From NCBI RefSeq assembly GCF_020447315.1, contig NZ_JAJADQ010000006.1, forward strand, positions 1 to 64,000: a stretch of 64,000 nucleotides of DNA, read 5' to 3'. Each line of letters opens with the position of its first letter. Positions within the stretch are counted from its first letter, which is position 1. The notes under the pieces were generated by a model, which ran no database searches, was not told the DNA's origin, and was given only the letters and a program-made list of their open reading frames with translations. Below are positions 8,825 through 16,553 of this stretch, in pieces. A program made the position numbers and the translations under genes. The DNA is from Hymenobacter nitidus (GTDB lineage Bacteria; Bacteroidota; Bacteroidia; Cytophagales; Hymenobacteraceae).

Positions 8825-10861
8825 TTATAAGATTATTTCTTTACCGTTTTCTTGTTTGCTATTCAACCACAGGGATAATTCAATTTTAGCAGCCAACTCG
8901 GCCACCGTATTCACCTGAAACAGCTGGGTCGCGTCGAGCTGAATTTCCAGGTCGCGGTTCAGGGTGTTCACGATTTCCATGGACCGTAGTGAGTCGATGC
9001 CCAAGGCCGTCAGCTCCTGGTTCACGTCGATCTGGTCGGCGGGGCAGTGCAGCAGCTTGCTGGCCAGCACCAGCTTGAGGTAGTCCTGAATGCTGGTGGC
9101 GGTGCCGTCCTGGCGGGCTTTGGCCAGGCGCAGCACGTAGTCGGCCGCGTCGATGGCCACGGTTTCGCGGGTGTGCTGCAGGGCCACCAGGTGGCTCTGG
9201 CGGTAGTTCAGGGCGCACTGCACGCGCTGCAGCTTGCCGCTGGAGGTGCGCGGAATGGCGAAGGGCTGGGCCAGCACCACGTCGTAGGGCCGCAGGCCGG
9301 TTTCTTCCAGCACCTTGTGCTCAATGGCCTTGATGATGGGCAGCGTATCGGTGGTGCGGGCGTGCTGGCGCTTCAGCTCGGCCAGGATGATGAGCTCTTC
9401 GGCGCCGGCAATTTCGACCGGGAAAGCCGCCACGCCGTTTTTCTCGATGGCCTCGTGGGCCGTGCTGGCCGAAAACTCAATGTCGTAGGGGTAGTAGTTT
9501 TTGCCCCGGATGATGAGCAGCTCCTTGAGGCGGCCCGTGATGTAGAGGTGGCGCTGGTGAAAAAAGCCCAGGTCGCCGGTTTTGAAGTAGCGCTGGGAGG
9601 AGTCGGCGGCAAAGGCAATCCGCTCGTTTTCCATGTTCCAGTAGCCGGCGCTGGTGCTGGGTCCGGCAATGCACACCTCCCCGATCTGCAGCTCGCCGGC
9701 TTCGCGCTGGGAGGCTCCGTCCAGGATTCGGACATCCATGCCCTCGGCTACGCGGCCCGAGGCCACCAGAATGCGGGCGGTGGGCTCGGCCGGGTCAATC
9801 AGGCTGAGCTGATTGGCGGGCAGCAGCTCGGCATCCACGGCCAGGGTGCGGTACTCGGGGCTGGTTTTGCCCCCGGATACGAAAAGCGTGGCTTCGGCCA
9901 GGCCGTAGCAGGGGTAAAACGCGTTGGCCTGGAAGCCGGCGGCCCGGAAGTGGGTGCGGAAGCGGGCCAGGGTTTCGGCGCGCACCGGCTCGGAGCCGTT
10001 GTAGGCCACCTTCCAGCACGACAGATCCAGCTTGGCAACCTCGGTGGCATCCACGCGGTCCACGCACAGGTCGAAGGCGAAGTTGGGGCCGCCGCTGTGC
10101 GTTACGCGGTAGTCGGAAATGGCCTGGAGCCAGCGCTGGGGCTTTTGCAGGAAGTAGAAAGGCGACATAAGCACGCCCCGCCCGCCGGTAAACACGGTGT
10201 GCAGGATGTTGCCGATCAAACCCATATCGTGGTAGAAGGGCAGCCAGGAGCCGATAATCGAGTCTTCGGTGCAGCCAAAGGCCTGCTGAATCAGCTGCTC
10301 GTTGTGCAGCAGGTTCTGGTGGCTCACCATCACGCCCTTGGGCCGGCCCGTCGAGCCGGAGGTGTACTGAATAAAGGCAATGGCGTTGGCGGCCGTATCC
10401 AGGGCGGGGGCCCGTTCCTGAAACGCCACGGCCTCCAGGGGCATATCGGTGGCAATAACGGGCATGGCCAGCTCGGGCAGGCCGCTGTGAATACGATTCA
10501 GGTACTTGCCGCTGGTCAGGATGGCACTGCTGCGGGAGTCGTCGAGGATGGTAGTGAGGCGGGCCATGTGCTTGCTGCCGCGGGGCAAAAACATGGGCAC
10601 GGCCGTGACGCCAGCGCGCAGGCAGGCCAGAAACGCCACGATGAACTCCAGCCCCTCGGCGTAGAGCAGCATGGCGCGCTGGTCGCTCAGGCCGCGGCCG
10701 GCCAGGTGCAAGGCCAGCTCGTTTACCTGCTCGTTCAGCCCGGCGTAGGTCAGGGAGCAGGTCTTGGCTTCCTCCTCATCCAGGTAAGTGAAAACCACCT
10801 TGGCCGGCGAGGCGCTGGCGTAGTGCGCCAGGTAGTGCGTAAGCGTAGCGTAAGAGTTCAA
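8825..10861 (-). CDS. Fatty acyl-AMP ligase (FAAL) fused to an acyl carrier protein
   Basis: A 678-residue protein. The N-terminal 570 residues are an ANL-superfamily enzyme with the A3 loop YTSGSTGRPKGVMVSH near 165, the FAAL-like stretches LPFYHDMGLIGNIL and SGGPNFAFDLC, and a C-terminal lysine motif SSGKLQR. The last 80 residues are a carrier protein with GIDSLRS (serine near 622). FAALs activate free fatty acids as acyl-AMP and load them on an ACP, which starts lipopeptide chains. Here the fused ACP would hand the acyl group to the first C domain of the NRPS that starts 2 bases downstream. The C-terminus ends KEIIL, like the ELIF tail of that NRPS. The fatty acid chain length cannot be read from the sequence. 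Confidence 0.95.
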   Translation of the reverse strand: MNSYATLTHYLAHYASASPAKVVFTYLDEEEAKTCSLTYAGLNEQVNELALHLAGRGLSDQRAMLLYAEGLEFIVAFLACLRAGVTAVPMFLPRGSKHMARLTTILDDSRSSAILTSGKYLNRIHSGLPELAMPVIATDMPLEAVAFQERAPALDTAANAIAFIQYTSGSTGRPKGVMVSHQNLLHNEQLIQQAFGCTEDSIIGSWLPFYHDMGLIGNILHTVFTGGRGVLMSPFYFLQKPQRWLQAISDYRVTHSGGPNFAFDLCVDRVDATEVAKLDLSCWKVAYNGSEPVRAETLARFRTHFRAAGFQANAFYPCYGLAEATLFVSGGKTSPEYRTLAVDAELLPANQLSLIDPAEPTARILVASGRVAEGMDVRILDGASQREAGELQIGEVCIAGPSTSAGYWNMENERIAFAADSSQRYFKTGDLGFFHQRHLYITGRLKELLIIRGKNYYPYDIEFSASTAHEAIEKNGVAAFPVEIAGAEELIILAELKRQHARTTDTLPIIKAIEHKVLEETGLRPYDVVLAQPFAIPRTSSGKLQRVQCALNYRQSHLVALQHTRETVAIDAADYVLRLAKARQDGTATSIQDYLKLVLASKLLHCPADQIDVNQELTALGIDSLRSMEIVNTLNRDLEIQLDATQLFQVNTVAELAAKIELSLWLNSKQENGKEIIL

Positions 10862-10909
10862 GGGCGTAGCGGTATAGAGTGGATAGCGGATAGCGAATAA
10901 TGGAGCCGG

Positions 10910-11602
10910 CTACAGCTGGCTGATAAGGGTGTGGGCTTTGGCAAACCACATTTCAAACAGCCCAAATTCGGTGGCATTGGCGTAGGACGGGGCCGTTTTG
11001 TGCTCGGCCAGCTTCACCAGGTCTTTGTAGGAATACAGCTTGCTGGTGGGCTCGGGCAGCACCGGGCTTTCGAAAGTTTCTCCCCGGATAATCTTGTGCA
11101 GATTCTCGTTGAAGATGGCCTCGCAGCTGGCCAGGCACTGCACCATCACATCCTCGAAGGTGGTGTGGGCACCGAGCGGAAACTTGCGGATAGCCAGGCA
11201 GCGGCCTGTGTCGATGTTCTCGTCGATTTCGTGCAATGACACGCCGTACTCCTTTTCGCCGTTGAGCAGCGCGAAAATGATGCACACTTCCGGCTTGCCG
11301 CGGTACTTGGGAATCAGGCCGCTGTGAATGTTATAAAACCGAAAGCCGGGCAGGCTCAGAATCGGTTTGCGGAACAGCCAGCCGTTGTTGATGGAAAATA
11401 CGATTTTATCGGAGCAGGCCAGCTCGGCCATATGCTCGGCTTCATCGTTAATGTTGGCCACTTTCCGGAACGGAATCTGGTGCTTGGCACAAAACCCCGC
11501 CAGCTCATCGGTGGGGCTGTATACCATGTCGATGGACACGTTGCTGTGCCGCGTAAACAGGAGCGTACTCTGCAACAAACCGCCTTCGCCTACAAAAATC
11601 AT
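10910..11602 (-). CDS. Formyltransferase-fold enzyme of the NRPS cluster
   Basis: A 230-residue protein like the N-terminal catalytic domain of Met-tRNA formyltransferase and its relatives. The N-H-D catalytic set is visible: asparagine in FSINNGW, histidine in NIHSGLIPKYRG and aspartate in EIDENIDTG. The C-terminal RNA-binding OB domain of Fmt is absent, so it is not the housekeeping enzyme. Stand-alone formyltransferases in NRPS or sugar pathways move a formyl group from 10-formyl-tetrahydrofolate to an amine. Position 48 bases before the acyl ligase on the same strand suggests it N-formylates a building block or intermediate; the substrate is unknown. The short spacer holds a GGATAGCG-type repeat. 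Confidence 0.8.
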   Translation of the reverse strand: MIFVGEGGLLQSTLLFTRHSNVSIDMVYSPTDELAGFCAKHQIPFRKVANINDEAEHMAELACSDKIVFSINNGWLFRKPILSLPGFRFYNIHSGLIPKYRGKPEVCIIFALLNGEKEYGVSLHEIDENIDTGRCLAIRKFPLGAHTTFEDVMVQCLASCEAIFNENLHKIIRGETFESPVLPEPTSKLYSYKDLVKLAEHKTAPSYANATEFGLFEMWFAKAHTLISQL

Positions 11603-11658
11603 GGGTCGTCGTTGTTCTCGGTGATAAAAAGAATTTACTGGCTTGGGGCGCGCCCGGC

Positions 11659-12066
11659 TTACTTGGCCGGCACTACGATCCCTACCTCAGGCTTGGGCTG
11701 ATACACGGCCGTTTTACCGGCCAGAAACGAGAGGCCCGTCAGCAAGCCCCCAATAAAGCCGGAGGCCAGTAGCAGCACTATTTTCTGCAGGCCCATCACG
11801 CTGGCCACCTTGTCGAATAGCGCGGCCTGCGACAGCACGCTGTAGAGCGTGTTGGTGCCGGCCCACACCACGAAGCCGACCAGAAAGCCGATGCCGAAAA
11901 CCGACAGGTTCCAGCGCCGGTAGGGCAAGGCCAGCCCGAAGGCAAATACCACAACGGTGAAGCTCCACCAGGGCAGCATGGCCAGCTGTTTCACCAGAAT
12001 AATGAGGAAGGCCAAACCGATGCCGGTAGCAACGGAGGCGCGCAGGTTGTTGGTTTTGGAGCGCAT
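11659..12066 (-). CDS. Small four-helix membrane protein of unknown function
   Basis: A 135-residue hydrophobic protein with about four membrane segments (residues about 13-30, 34-48, 54-72 and 92-112) and a positively charged N-terminus (MRSKTNNLR). I recognise no family. It lies 56 bases upstream of the formyltransferase and could be the first gene of the NRPS operon, but the link is position only. No transporter signature is visible. Confidence 0.7.
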   Translation of the reverse strand: MRSKTNNLRASVATGIGLAFLIILVKQLAMLPWWSFTVVVFAFGLALPYRRWNLSVFGIGFLVGFVVWAGTNTLYSVLSQAALFDKVASVMGLQKIVLLLASGFIGGLLTGLSFLAGKTAVYQPKPEVGIVVPAK

Positions 12067-12422
12067 ATAGAATAAGAATTGGATAGACTAGAGCAACGGC
12101 AGAACAACCGCCAGACGCCAGTGGTACGGGACGGCAGAAACGCTGCCTGCTCCGACCGGCTGGTCATCAGCCTATTGCTACTGATTCAAATGTGCCAGCC
12201 TGGCCGCGCATCTAAAAGAATGTTACACCAACCGGGTCATGCGCTGTACCAAAACCCTGGTCCGACGTTTCACCGCGCCGCGCCACGGCTGCTCGCATCC
12301 GGGCCGAGTTTTCCGTGGAGTACTACTGCTTCTGGCTACAGTCCAACCTTTTTGCGGGCGGCGCAGTATTTACCGGGGTAAGGCACCCTAAGCCTCCTCT
12401 CCCACTTCCCCTCCGACCTGCC
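12067..12422. other. 356-base intergenic region between divergent genes
   Basis: The region separates the minus-strand NRPS cluster from a plus-strand lipoprotein gene and should hold both promoters. I found no convincing TAnnTTTG box on either strand, no open frame with coding character and no strong hairpin. Confidence 0.5.
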
Positions 12423-12593
12423 ATGAAAAACTACCGTTTTCTTCTGCCCGTCTTCCTGGTGCTGCTCACCTTCTCGCTCAGCAGCTGCGACGTTATCGGC
12501 GACATCTTCAAAGCCGGCATGTGGACCGGCCTTATCGGCGTAGTGCTGGTCGTGCTCCTGATTCTGTTTATCCTGCGTAAAGTGCGCCGCTAG
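12423..12593 (+). CDS. Small lipoprotein with one membrane helix
   Basis: A 56-residue protein. The ATG at 12423 is chosen because it opens a lipoprotein signal (MKNYRFLLPVFLVLLTF followed by SLSSC). A second hydrophobic stretch near residues 33-50 is followed by the basic end RKVRR. Small proteins of this form are common in Bacteroidota and are usually left as hypothetical. Two strong hairpins lie directly downstream. Role unknown. Confidence 0.7.
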   Translation: MKNYRFLLPVFLVLLTFSLSSCDVIGDIFKAGMWTGLIGVVLVVLLILFILRKVRR

Positions 12594-12617
12594 CCCAAGG
12601 CATTAATTTCCGCTACC

Positions 12618-12652
12618 AAAAAGGCTGCTCCGGTATCGGGGCAGCCTTTTTT
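12618..12652. terminator. Bidirectional terminator hairpin
   Basis: The stem AAAAAGGCTGC / GCAGCCTTTTT encloses about 12 bases, with A and T runs that fit termination on both strands. It lies between the convergent lipoprotein and hydroxylase genes. Confidence 0.75.
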
Positions 12653-12660
12653 GGTGCTTT

Positions 12661-12710
12661 CCGTCAACAAAAAAGCCCGACCTGTGCAGGTCGGGCTTTT
12701 TTGTTGACGG
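12661..12710. terminator. Perfect 24-base inverted repeat, bidirectional terminator
   Basis: Two 24-base arms are exact reverse complements around a 2-base centre, with A6 and T6 runs inside the arms. It lies 8 bases from the previous hairpin and 11 bases from the stop of the hydroxylase gene, so this convergent junction has two terminators. Confidence 0.85.
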
Positions 12711-12721
12711 AAGGCTGAGTT

Positions 12722-13402
12722 CTATTTGTTCTCGGCCTTTTTGGGCATAGTACCGATGATATGGTCCCAGAGCGTGGACGAAACCCCGAAGGCAATTTCG
12801 TCCTGCCGGTAGTGGTGCTGGGCGTGGTGCGTCCACCACACTTTGAGGAAATTTTTGGGCGGCGCGTAGGCGTGAATGGCGTAGTGCACGAACAGGTAGA
12901 GCGCGTAGCCAAACGTGAAGCCGGCCAGAATGCCAAACACGTTGCTGCCGAAGATAAAGCGGAAGATGAAAAACAGCAGCGAGGCCACGAATACCGTCAC
13001 GATGGGCGGCATAGCCAGGCGCGTCTTGTCCTTGGGATACTCGTGGTGTACGCCGTGCATGGTGTACTGAAACTTGGCCCGCTTGGGCGTAGTAGCCGGA
13101 ATGTGGTAGAGGTAGCGGTGCATGGCATACTCCACGAAGGTGAACATAAACCAGCCCGCCAGAAACAGGCCAAACGCCGATAGGCCGTCGATAAAGCCGT
13201 GGGTCAGGCCGTAGTAGAGGCTGCCGACGGCCGTAAGCAGGAAGATGGAAACGGGCAGGGCAATATGGGTGTGCGTGAGGCGCTCGAGCACCGGGTTTTT
13301 GAACAGCTGCGCCGACCCTTTGTGCTTGGGCTTGATCTGGTCAGGTGTTTTTACCGGGGAAGGAGCCGTGTCGAGGGCCGGAGAGGAAGGAGCGGAATTC
13401 AT
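12722..13402 (-). CDS. Fatty acid hydroxylase superfamily protein
   Basis: A 226-residue integral membrane protein with the di-iron histidine clusters of the fatty acid hydroxylase/sterol desaturase family: HRYLYH near 118, HGVHHEYP near 140, HYAIH near 188 and HHAQHH near 207. Several hydrophobic helices separate them. Members hydroxylate or desaturate acyl chains, for example the 2-hydroxylation of sphingolipid fatty acids, which fits sphingolipid-making Bacteroidota; the exact substrate is inferred. A promoter-like TACTTTTG lies 26 bases upstream of the start. It converges with the small lipoprotein gene. Confidence 0.87.
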   Translation of the reverse strand: MNSAPSSPALDTAPSPVKTPDQIKPKHKGSAQLFKNPVLERLTHTHIALPVSIFLLTAVGSLYYGLTHGFIDGLSAFGLFLAGWFMFTFVEYAMHRYLYHIPATTPKRAKFQYTMHGVHHEYPKDKTRLAMPPIVTVFVASLLFFIFRFIFGSNVFGILAGFTFGYALYLFVHYAIHAYAPPKNFLKVWWTHHAQHHYRQDEIAFGVSSTLWDHIIGTMPKKAENK

Positions 13403-13427
13403 AGGAATGATCAGCTATTGTAAAAAG

Positions 13428-13435
13428 CAAAAGTA
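13428..13435 (-). promoter_or_regulatory. -7 promoter box of the fatty acid hydroxylase gene
   Basis: Minus-strand TACTTTTG matches the Bacteroidota TAnnTTTG box, 26 bases before the ATG at 13402. No TTTG stands at the usual distance upstream. Confidence 0.45.
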
Positions 13436-13481
13436 CGCAGAGCCGCACAAACACTGCGCCGAATACGCAGAAGGACCCAAG

Positions 13482-14003
13482 TTAGCCGCTCACCCGATAC
13501 TGGTGAAGCAGCCCTTGCACCGCCGCCACCGAGCAGGAAGAACCGGTGCAGCGCAGCGGGGCGCGGCTATAAAACTGTTGGCGGGCAGCTAAGGTTTCAC
13601 GCAAACGGGCTTCCAGCGCCGCCGGGCCGGCAGCCGCGGCCAGCAGGGGCCGACTGGCGGCCGCGCGCTGCAGCCGGGCTACCAACTCCTCCACCGGCAC
13701 TTCCAGATACAGCGTATAGCCGGTATCGAGCAGCACCTCCAGGTTTTGGTGGAAGCAGGGCGTGCCGCCGCCGGTAGCCAGCACCACTTCGGGCAGCTCG
13801 GCCACTACTTCGCGCAGCACCGCCGCTTCCCGGGTCCGGAAGTAGGCTTCTCCCTCGGCGGCAAAGATATCGGCCACGCTGCGGCTCTCCCGCTCCACTA
13901 TTTCGGCGTCCAGGTCGCGAAAAGGCACTTCATAGGCCGCCGCCAGCGCCCGGCCAAGAGTAGTTTTGCCGGCGCCCGGCATGCCAATCAGATAGAGGCG
14001 CAT
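13482..14003 (-). CDS. aroK: Shikimate kinase
   Basis: A 173-residue P-loop kinase that phosphorylates shikimate at the 3-hydroxyl in aromatic amino acid synthesis. The Walker A GMPGAGKTT is at residues 7-15, the substrate aspartate is in RDLDAEIVE, an arginine is in YFRTREA, and the GGGTP motif is near 77. Length is normal for the family. It is preceded on the same strand by an island of repeated AATGTG words that fills the gap to the permease gene. No other shikimate pathway gene is nearby. Confidence 0.95.
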   Translation of the reverse strand: MRLYLIGMPGAGKTTLGRALAAAYEVPFRDLDAEIVERESRSVADIFAAEGEAYFRTREAAVLREVVAELPEVVLATGGGTPCFHQNLEVLLDTGYTLYLEVPVEELVARLQRAAASRPLLAAAAGPAALEARLRETLAARQQFYSRAPLRCTGSSCSVAAVQGLLHQYRVSG

Positions 14004-14009
14004 CTTAGG

Positions 14010-14137
14010 AAATGTGCGAATGTGTTGGAATGTGAGTAATGTGCTAAATGTTGCATGGAAAGAATATGTCCCTGATTGGCTAGGCTAGTCATTCCCGCAT
14101 TATCCACATTCAACTCCACTTTCCACATTACACTTAG
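14010..14137. repeat. Quasi-palindromic island of AATGTG words
   Basis: Between aroK and the permease gene, positions 14010-14058 repeat AATGTG-like words, and 14090-14137 carry the reverse complement (CACATT) several times. The arms could fold into a long imperfect hairpin. The whole 130-base gap is made of it, and the last bases enter the permease stop codon. Confidence 0.6.
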
Positions 14138-15189
14138 CTGAGCTTTACGCGGGGGTCGAGCACGGCGTATAGCACATCGACGACGATATTGACGACCACA
14201 AACAGGAAGGCAATAAAGATGGTAGCGCCCATTACCACCGGGAAATCCAGGTTTTCGACGGCCCGCAGCGTCACGGTGCCCAAGCCCTTCCAGTTGAAGA
14301 TGTACTCGATGAAGAATGCCCCCGCCATGAGCGAAGCCAGCCAGCCCGATACGGCCGTAATAACCGGGTTCAGGGCGTTTTTCAGGGCGTGGCCAATCAC
14401 TACGCGGTAGCCCGACAGCCCCTTGGCCCGCGCCGTGCGAATGTAGTCCTGGCTGAGCACGTCGAGCATGGAGCTGCGCGTAAGCTGGGTGATGACGGCC
14501 AGCGGCCGGATGCCCAGGGCAAAGGCCGGCAGCAGCAGATTACGCAGCACCAAGTGGCGGCCCGTGAAGGGGTCGGTTTCGTAGAGCTGCCCGGTCAGGT
14601 TCAGGCCGGTCCAGTGGCTCCAGTAGAAGCCGAAGGTCATGGCAATGAGGATGCCGGCCACAAACGACGGCACCGAAATACCCAGCACGGAGGTTGTAAT
14701 CAGAGCCCTATCGAGCCAGGAATGGGGCTTCAGGGCCGCCACGATGCCAAAGGCAATGCCCAGCACCGCCGCCAGCAGCATGGCCGCCAGCGCCAGCCAC
14801 AGCGTGCCGGTAAAGTGGTCTGCCAGGATGCTCAGCACGTCTTTATTGCTCTGAAACGAGCGGCGCAGGTAGGGCACTTTCAGCACCACGGCCTTCTGGC
14901 CCAGCGGCAGCAAAGCCACGCCGCCGTACTTGGCCACGCCGGCCGAGTCGCGCGGGTGCAGGCCCAGCGGCGACACGTCGTTCAGGTAGCCTACCAGCTG
15001 CACCGGCACGGGCTGGTCGAGGCCCAGGTCGGCGGCAATGGCGGCGCGGGTGGCTACGTCCGAGCGTTGGCCGGCCAGCAGCGCCACCGGGTCGCCGGGC
15101 AGCACCGTAAACAGGAAGAATACCGTTAGGGCCACACCGGCCAGCACCAGTATTCCTTGCAACAGCCGGCGTAGCACGAAAGAAATCAT
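14134..15189 (-). CDS. ABC transporter permease, DppB/OppB type
   Basis: A 351-residue membrane protein with an N-terminal helix (SFVLRRLLQGILVLAGVALTV), a periplasmic loop from about 40 to 125, and a binding-protein-dependent permease domain. The EAA-like loop is DYIRTARAKGLS near 256. It is the first permease subunit of di/oligopeptide importers. No second permease, ATPase or binding protein gene is next to it, so partners must lie elsewhere. Repeat islands fill the gaps on both sides. Confidence 0.92.
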   Translation of the reverse strand: MISFVLRRLLQGILVLAGVALTVFFLFTVLPGDPVALLAGQRSDVATRAAIAADLGLDQPVPVQLVGYLNDVSPLGLHPRDSAGVAKYGGVALLPLGQKAVVLKVPYLRRSFQSNKDVLSILADHFTGTLWLALAAMLLAAVLGIAFGIVAALKPHSWLDRALITTSVLGISVPSFVAGILIAMTFGFYWSHWTGLNLTGQLYETDPFTGRHLVLRNLLLPAFALGIRPLAVITQLTRSSMLDVLSQDYIRTARAKGLSGYRVVIGHALKNALNPVITAVSGWLASLMAGAFFIEYIFNWKGLGTVTLRAVENLDFPVVMGATIFIAFLFVVVNIVVDVLYAVLDPRVKLS

Positions 15190-15195
15190 GAGGTA

Positions 15196-15279
15196 GGTGA
15201 TTGTTAGTCGCTGATTGCTAGTTATTGATTGTTAGAGCAGACGTTAGCACGAACCAACAATCAGCAATTAGCAATTAAA
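15196..15279. repeat. Quasi-palindromic island of GATTGTTAG words
   Basis: Positions 15196-15235 repeat GATTGTTAG / GATTGCTAG words, and 15254-15279 carry the inverse (CAACAATC, AGCAATTAGCAATTA). It occupies the gap between the permease start and the stop of the BT_3928-type gene and runs into that stop codon. Confidence 0.6.
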
Positions 15280-16384
15280 GAAGCTCTTCCAGCTTGGCGC
15301 GGCTCGGAATGTCGTGGTAGTGGAACTTGCCTTTCACCACACCGTCCTTGAGTAGCATAAAGCCCGGGTTCGAGCGAATCATGGATTTGAGCACCGTGGC
15401 ATCGGCGTAGTAGAACGGGGCCGACAGGTTTACCTCGTGGCGGAAAGCGTCGAATTCGGCGGGGCTGCTGCTGGTAACGACCAGGGGCGTAATCTTCTTC
15501 TGCGACGAATCGGCCGACAGAATCAGCTTGTTGATCAGCACGAACCGGTCCCGGTCGGCTTTGTCGGTGCTCTGAATGATGAGAATCAGCTTATTGCCCT
15601 GCAGCAGCTCCTGGGTATAGTCGCCCTTGTCGTTCCAGACCTTGAAATCGGTGATTTTGGGGCCGGCGTCGGGGTTCAGGGGCACCATCTGCTTGTACTT
15701 CCAGGTGGTATCGGTGGGGTACTCCGTGAATTCCTGGGTGGCCCCGTTCTTCTCCATGATGTACTTGTAGCGCAGCGGCTCGGAGGCTTTCATCAGCTTG
15801 CCGATGTCGTTGCCGACCTTATAAGGCAGGAAGTCGAAGTAGGGCAAATGGCCCAGCGCCCGCACTCCGATACCGATGGCCACGGCCGAAGCCAGCGTCA
15901 TGTACATAATGCCGAGCATACCGCGGGCAAACACCCGGCGCAGGTAGCGCTGATTGAAGAATACCACGGCCCAGAGCACCAGCAGGAACACATCCTTGGA
16001 GAAAGACGTCCAGGGCGTGAGCTTGATGAAGTCGCCGAAGCAGCCGCAGTCGGTTACCTTGTTGAAGAAGGCCGAGTAGAAAGTCAGGAAGGTGAAGAAC
16101 ACCAGCAGCACCAGCAGCACCCACAGCGTCTGGCGCAGGTACCAGCGCAGCAGCAGGGCCACGCCCAGAATAACCTCCAGGGAACTGAGCAGCAGCGACA
16201 TGAGCTTGGCGCTGTCCTTGAACCACAGGAAGAAGCCCGCCAGGCTGGGCAGGGAGGCGGCAAACACCTCAAAGTATTCTTCCAGCTTGTAAGCCGTGCC
16301 GATGGGGTCGTTGAGCTTTACCAGGCCGGAAAAGATAAACAGCGCGCCCAGCAGCAGCCAGCAGATTCGGGTAATGAGTCTCAT
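15275..16384 (-). CDS. DoxX/BT_3928-type membrane protein with thioredoxin-like C-terminus
   Basis: A 369-residue protein. Residues 1-165 form four to five membrane helices of the DoxX/MauE type with the motif TDCGCFGDFIKL near 120. A periplasmic C-terminal part from about 215 to 369 resembles a thioredoxin-like fold ending in NPGFMLLKDGVV. Bacteroidota proteins of this layout are annotated as BT_3928 family; a role in membrane redox balance is inferred, not shown. It is in the same direction as DUF1599 upstream, with 169 bases between. Confidence 0.8.
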   Translation of the reverse strand: MRLITRICWLLLGALFIFSGLVKLNDPIGTAYKLEEYFEVFAASLPSLAGFFLWFKDSAKLMSLLLSSLEVILGVALLLRWYLRQTLWVLLVLLVFFTFLTFYSAFFNKVTDCGCFGDFIKLTPWTSFSKDVFLLVLWAVVFFNQRYLRRVFARGMLGIMYMTLASAVAIGIGVRALGHLPYFDFLPYKVGNDIGKLMKASEPLRYKYIMEKNGATQEFTEYPTDTTWKYKQMVPLNPDAGPKITDFKVWNDKGDYTQELLQGNKLILIIQSTDKADRDRFVLINKLILSADSSQKKITPLVVTSSSPAEFDAFRHEVNLSAPFYYADATVLKSMIRSNPGFMLLKDGVVKGKFHYHDIPSRAKLEELL

Positions 16385-16553
16385 AGTAGCGGTAGTGCCC
16401 GGCGCCTACGGCAGCGGGCTTGAAATATAGTACGCAGGCCCCGGTACGGAACCAGCTTGCCAACGGTTGAAGATGGTACGGAGTTCGGAGCCCTGCAAGT
16501 TACTGAACCGCCCGGCACAACGCAGGTTTTTACGCAGCCACCGTACCCAAACG

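Noticed and set aside
9047..10900. Plus-strand open frame of 617 codons opposite the FAAL gene
   Set aside because: Shadow of a GC-rich gene with biased third positions; the minus-strand FAAL motifs are complete and explain the region.
12315..12422. Longer start for the small lipoprotein
   Set aside because: The upstream 36 codons lack a signal; the ATG at 12423 opens a normal lipoprotein signal.
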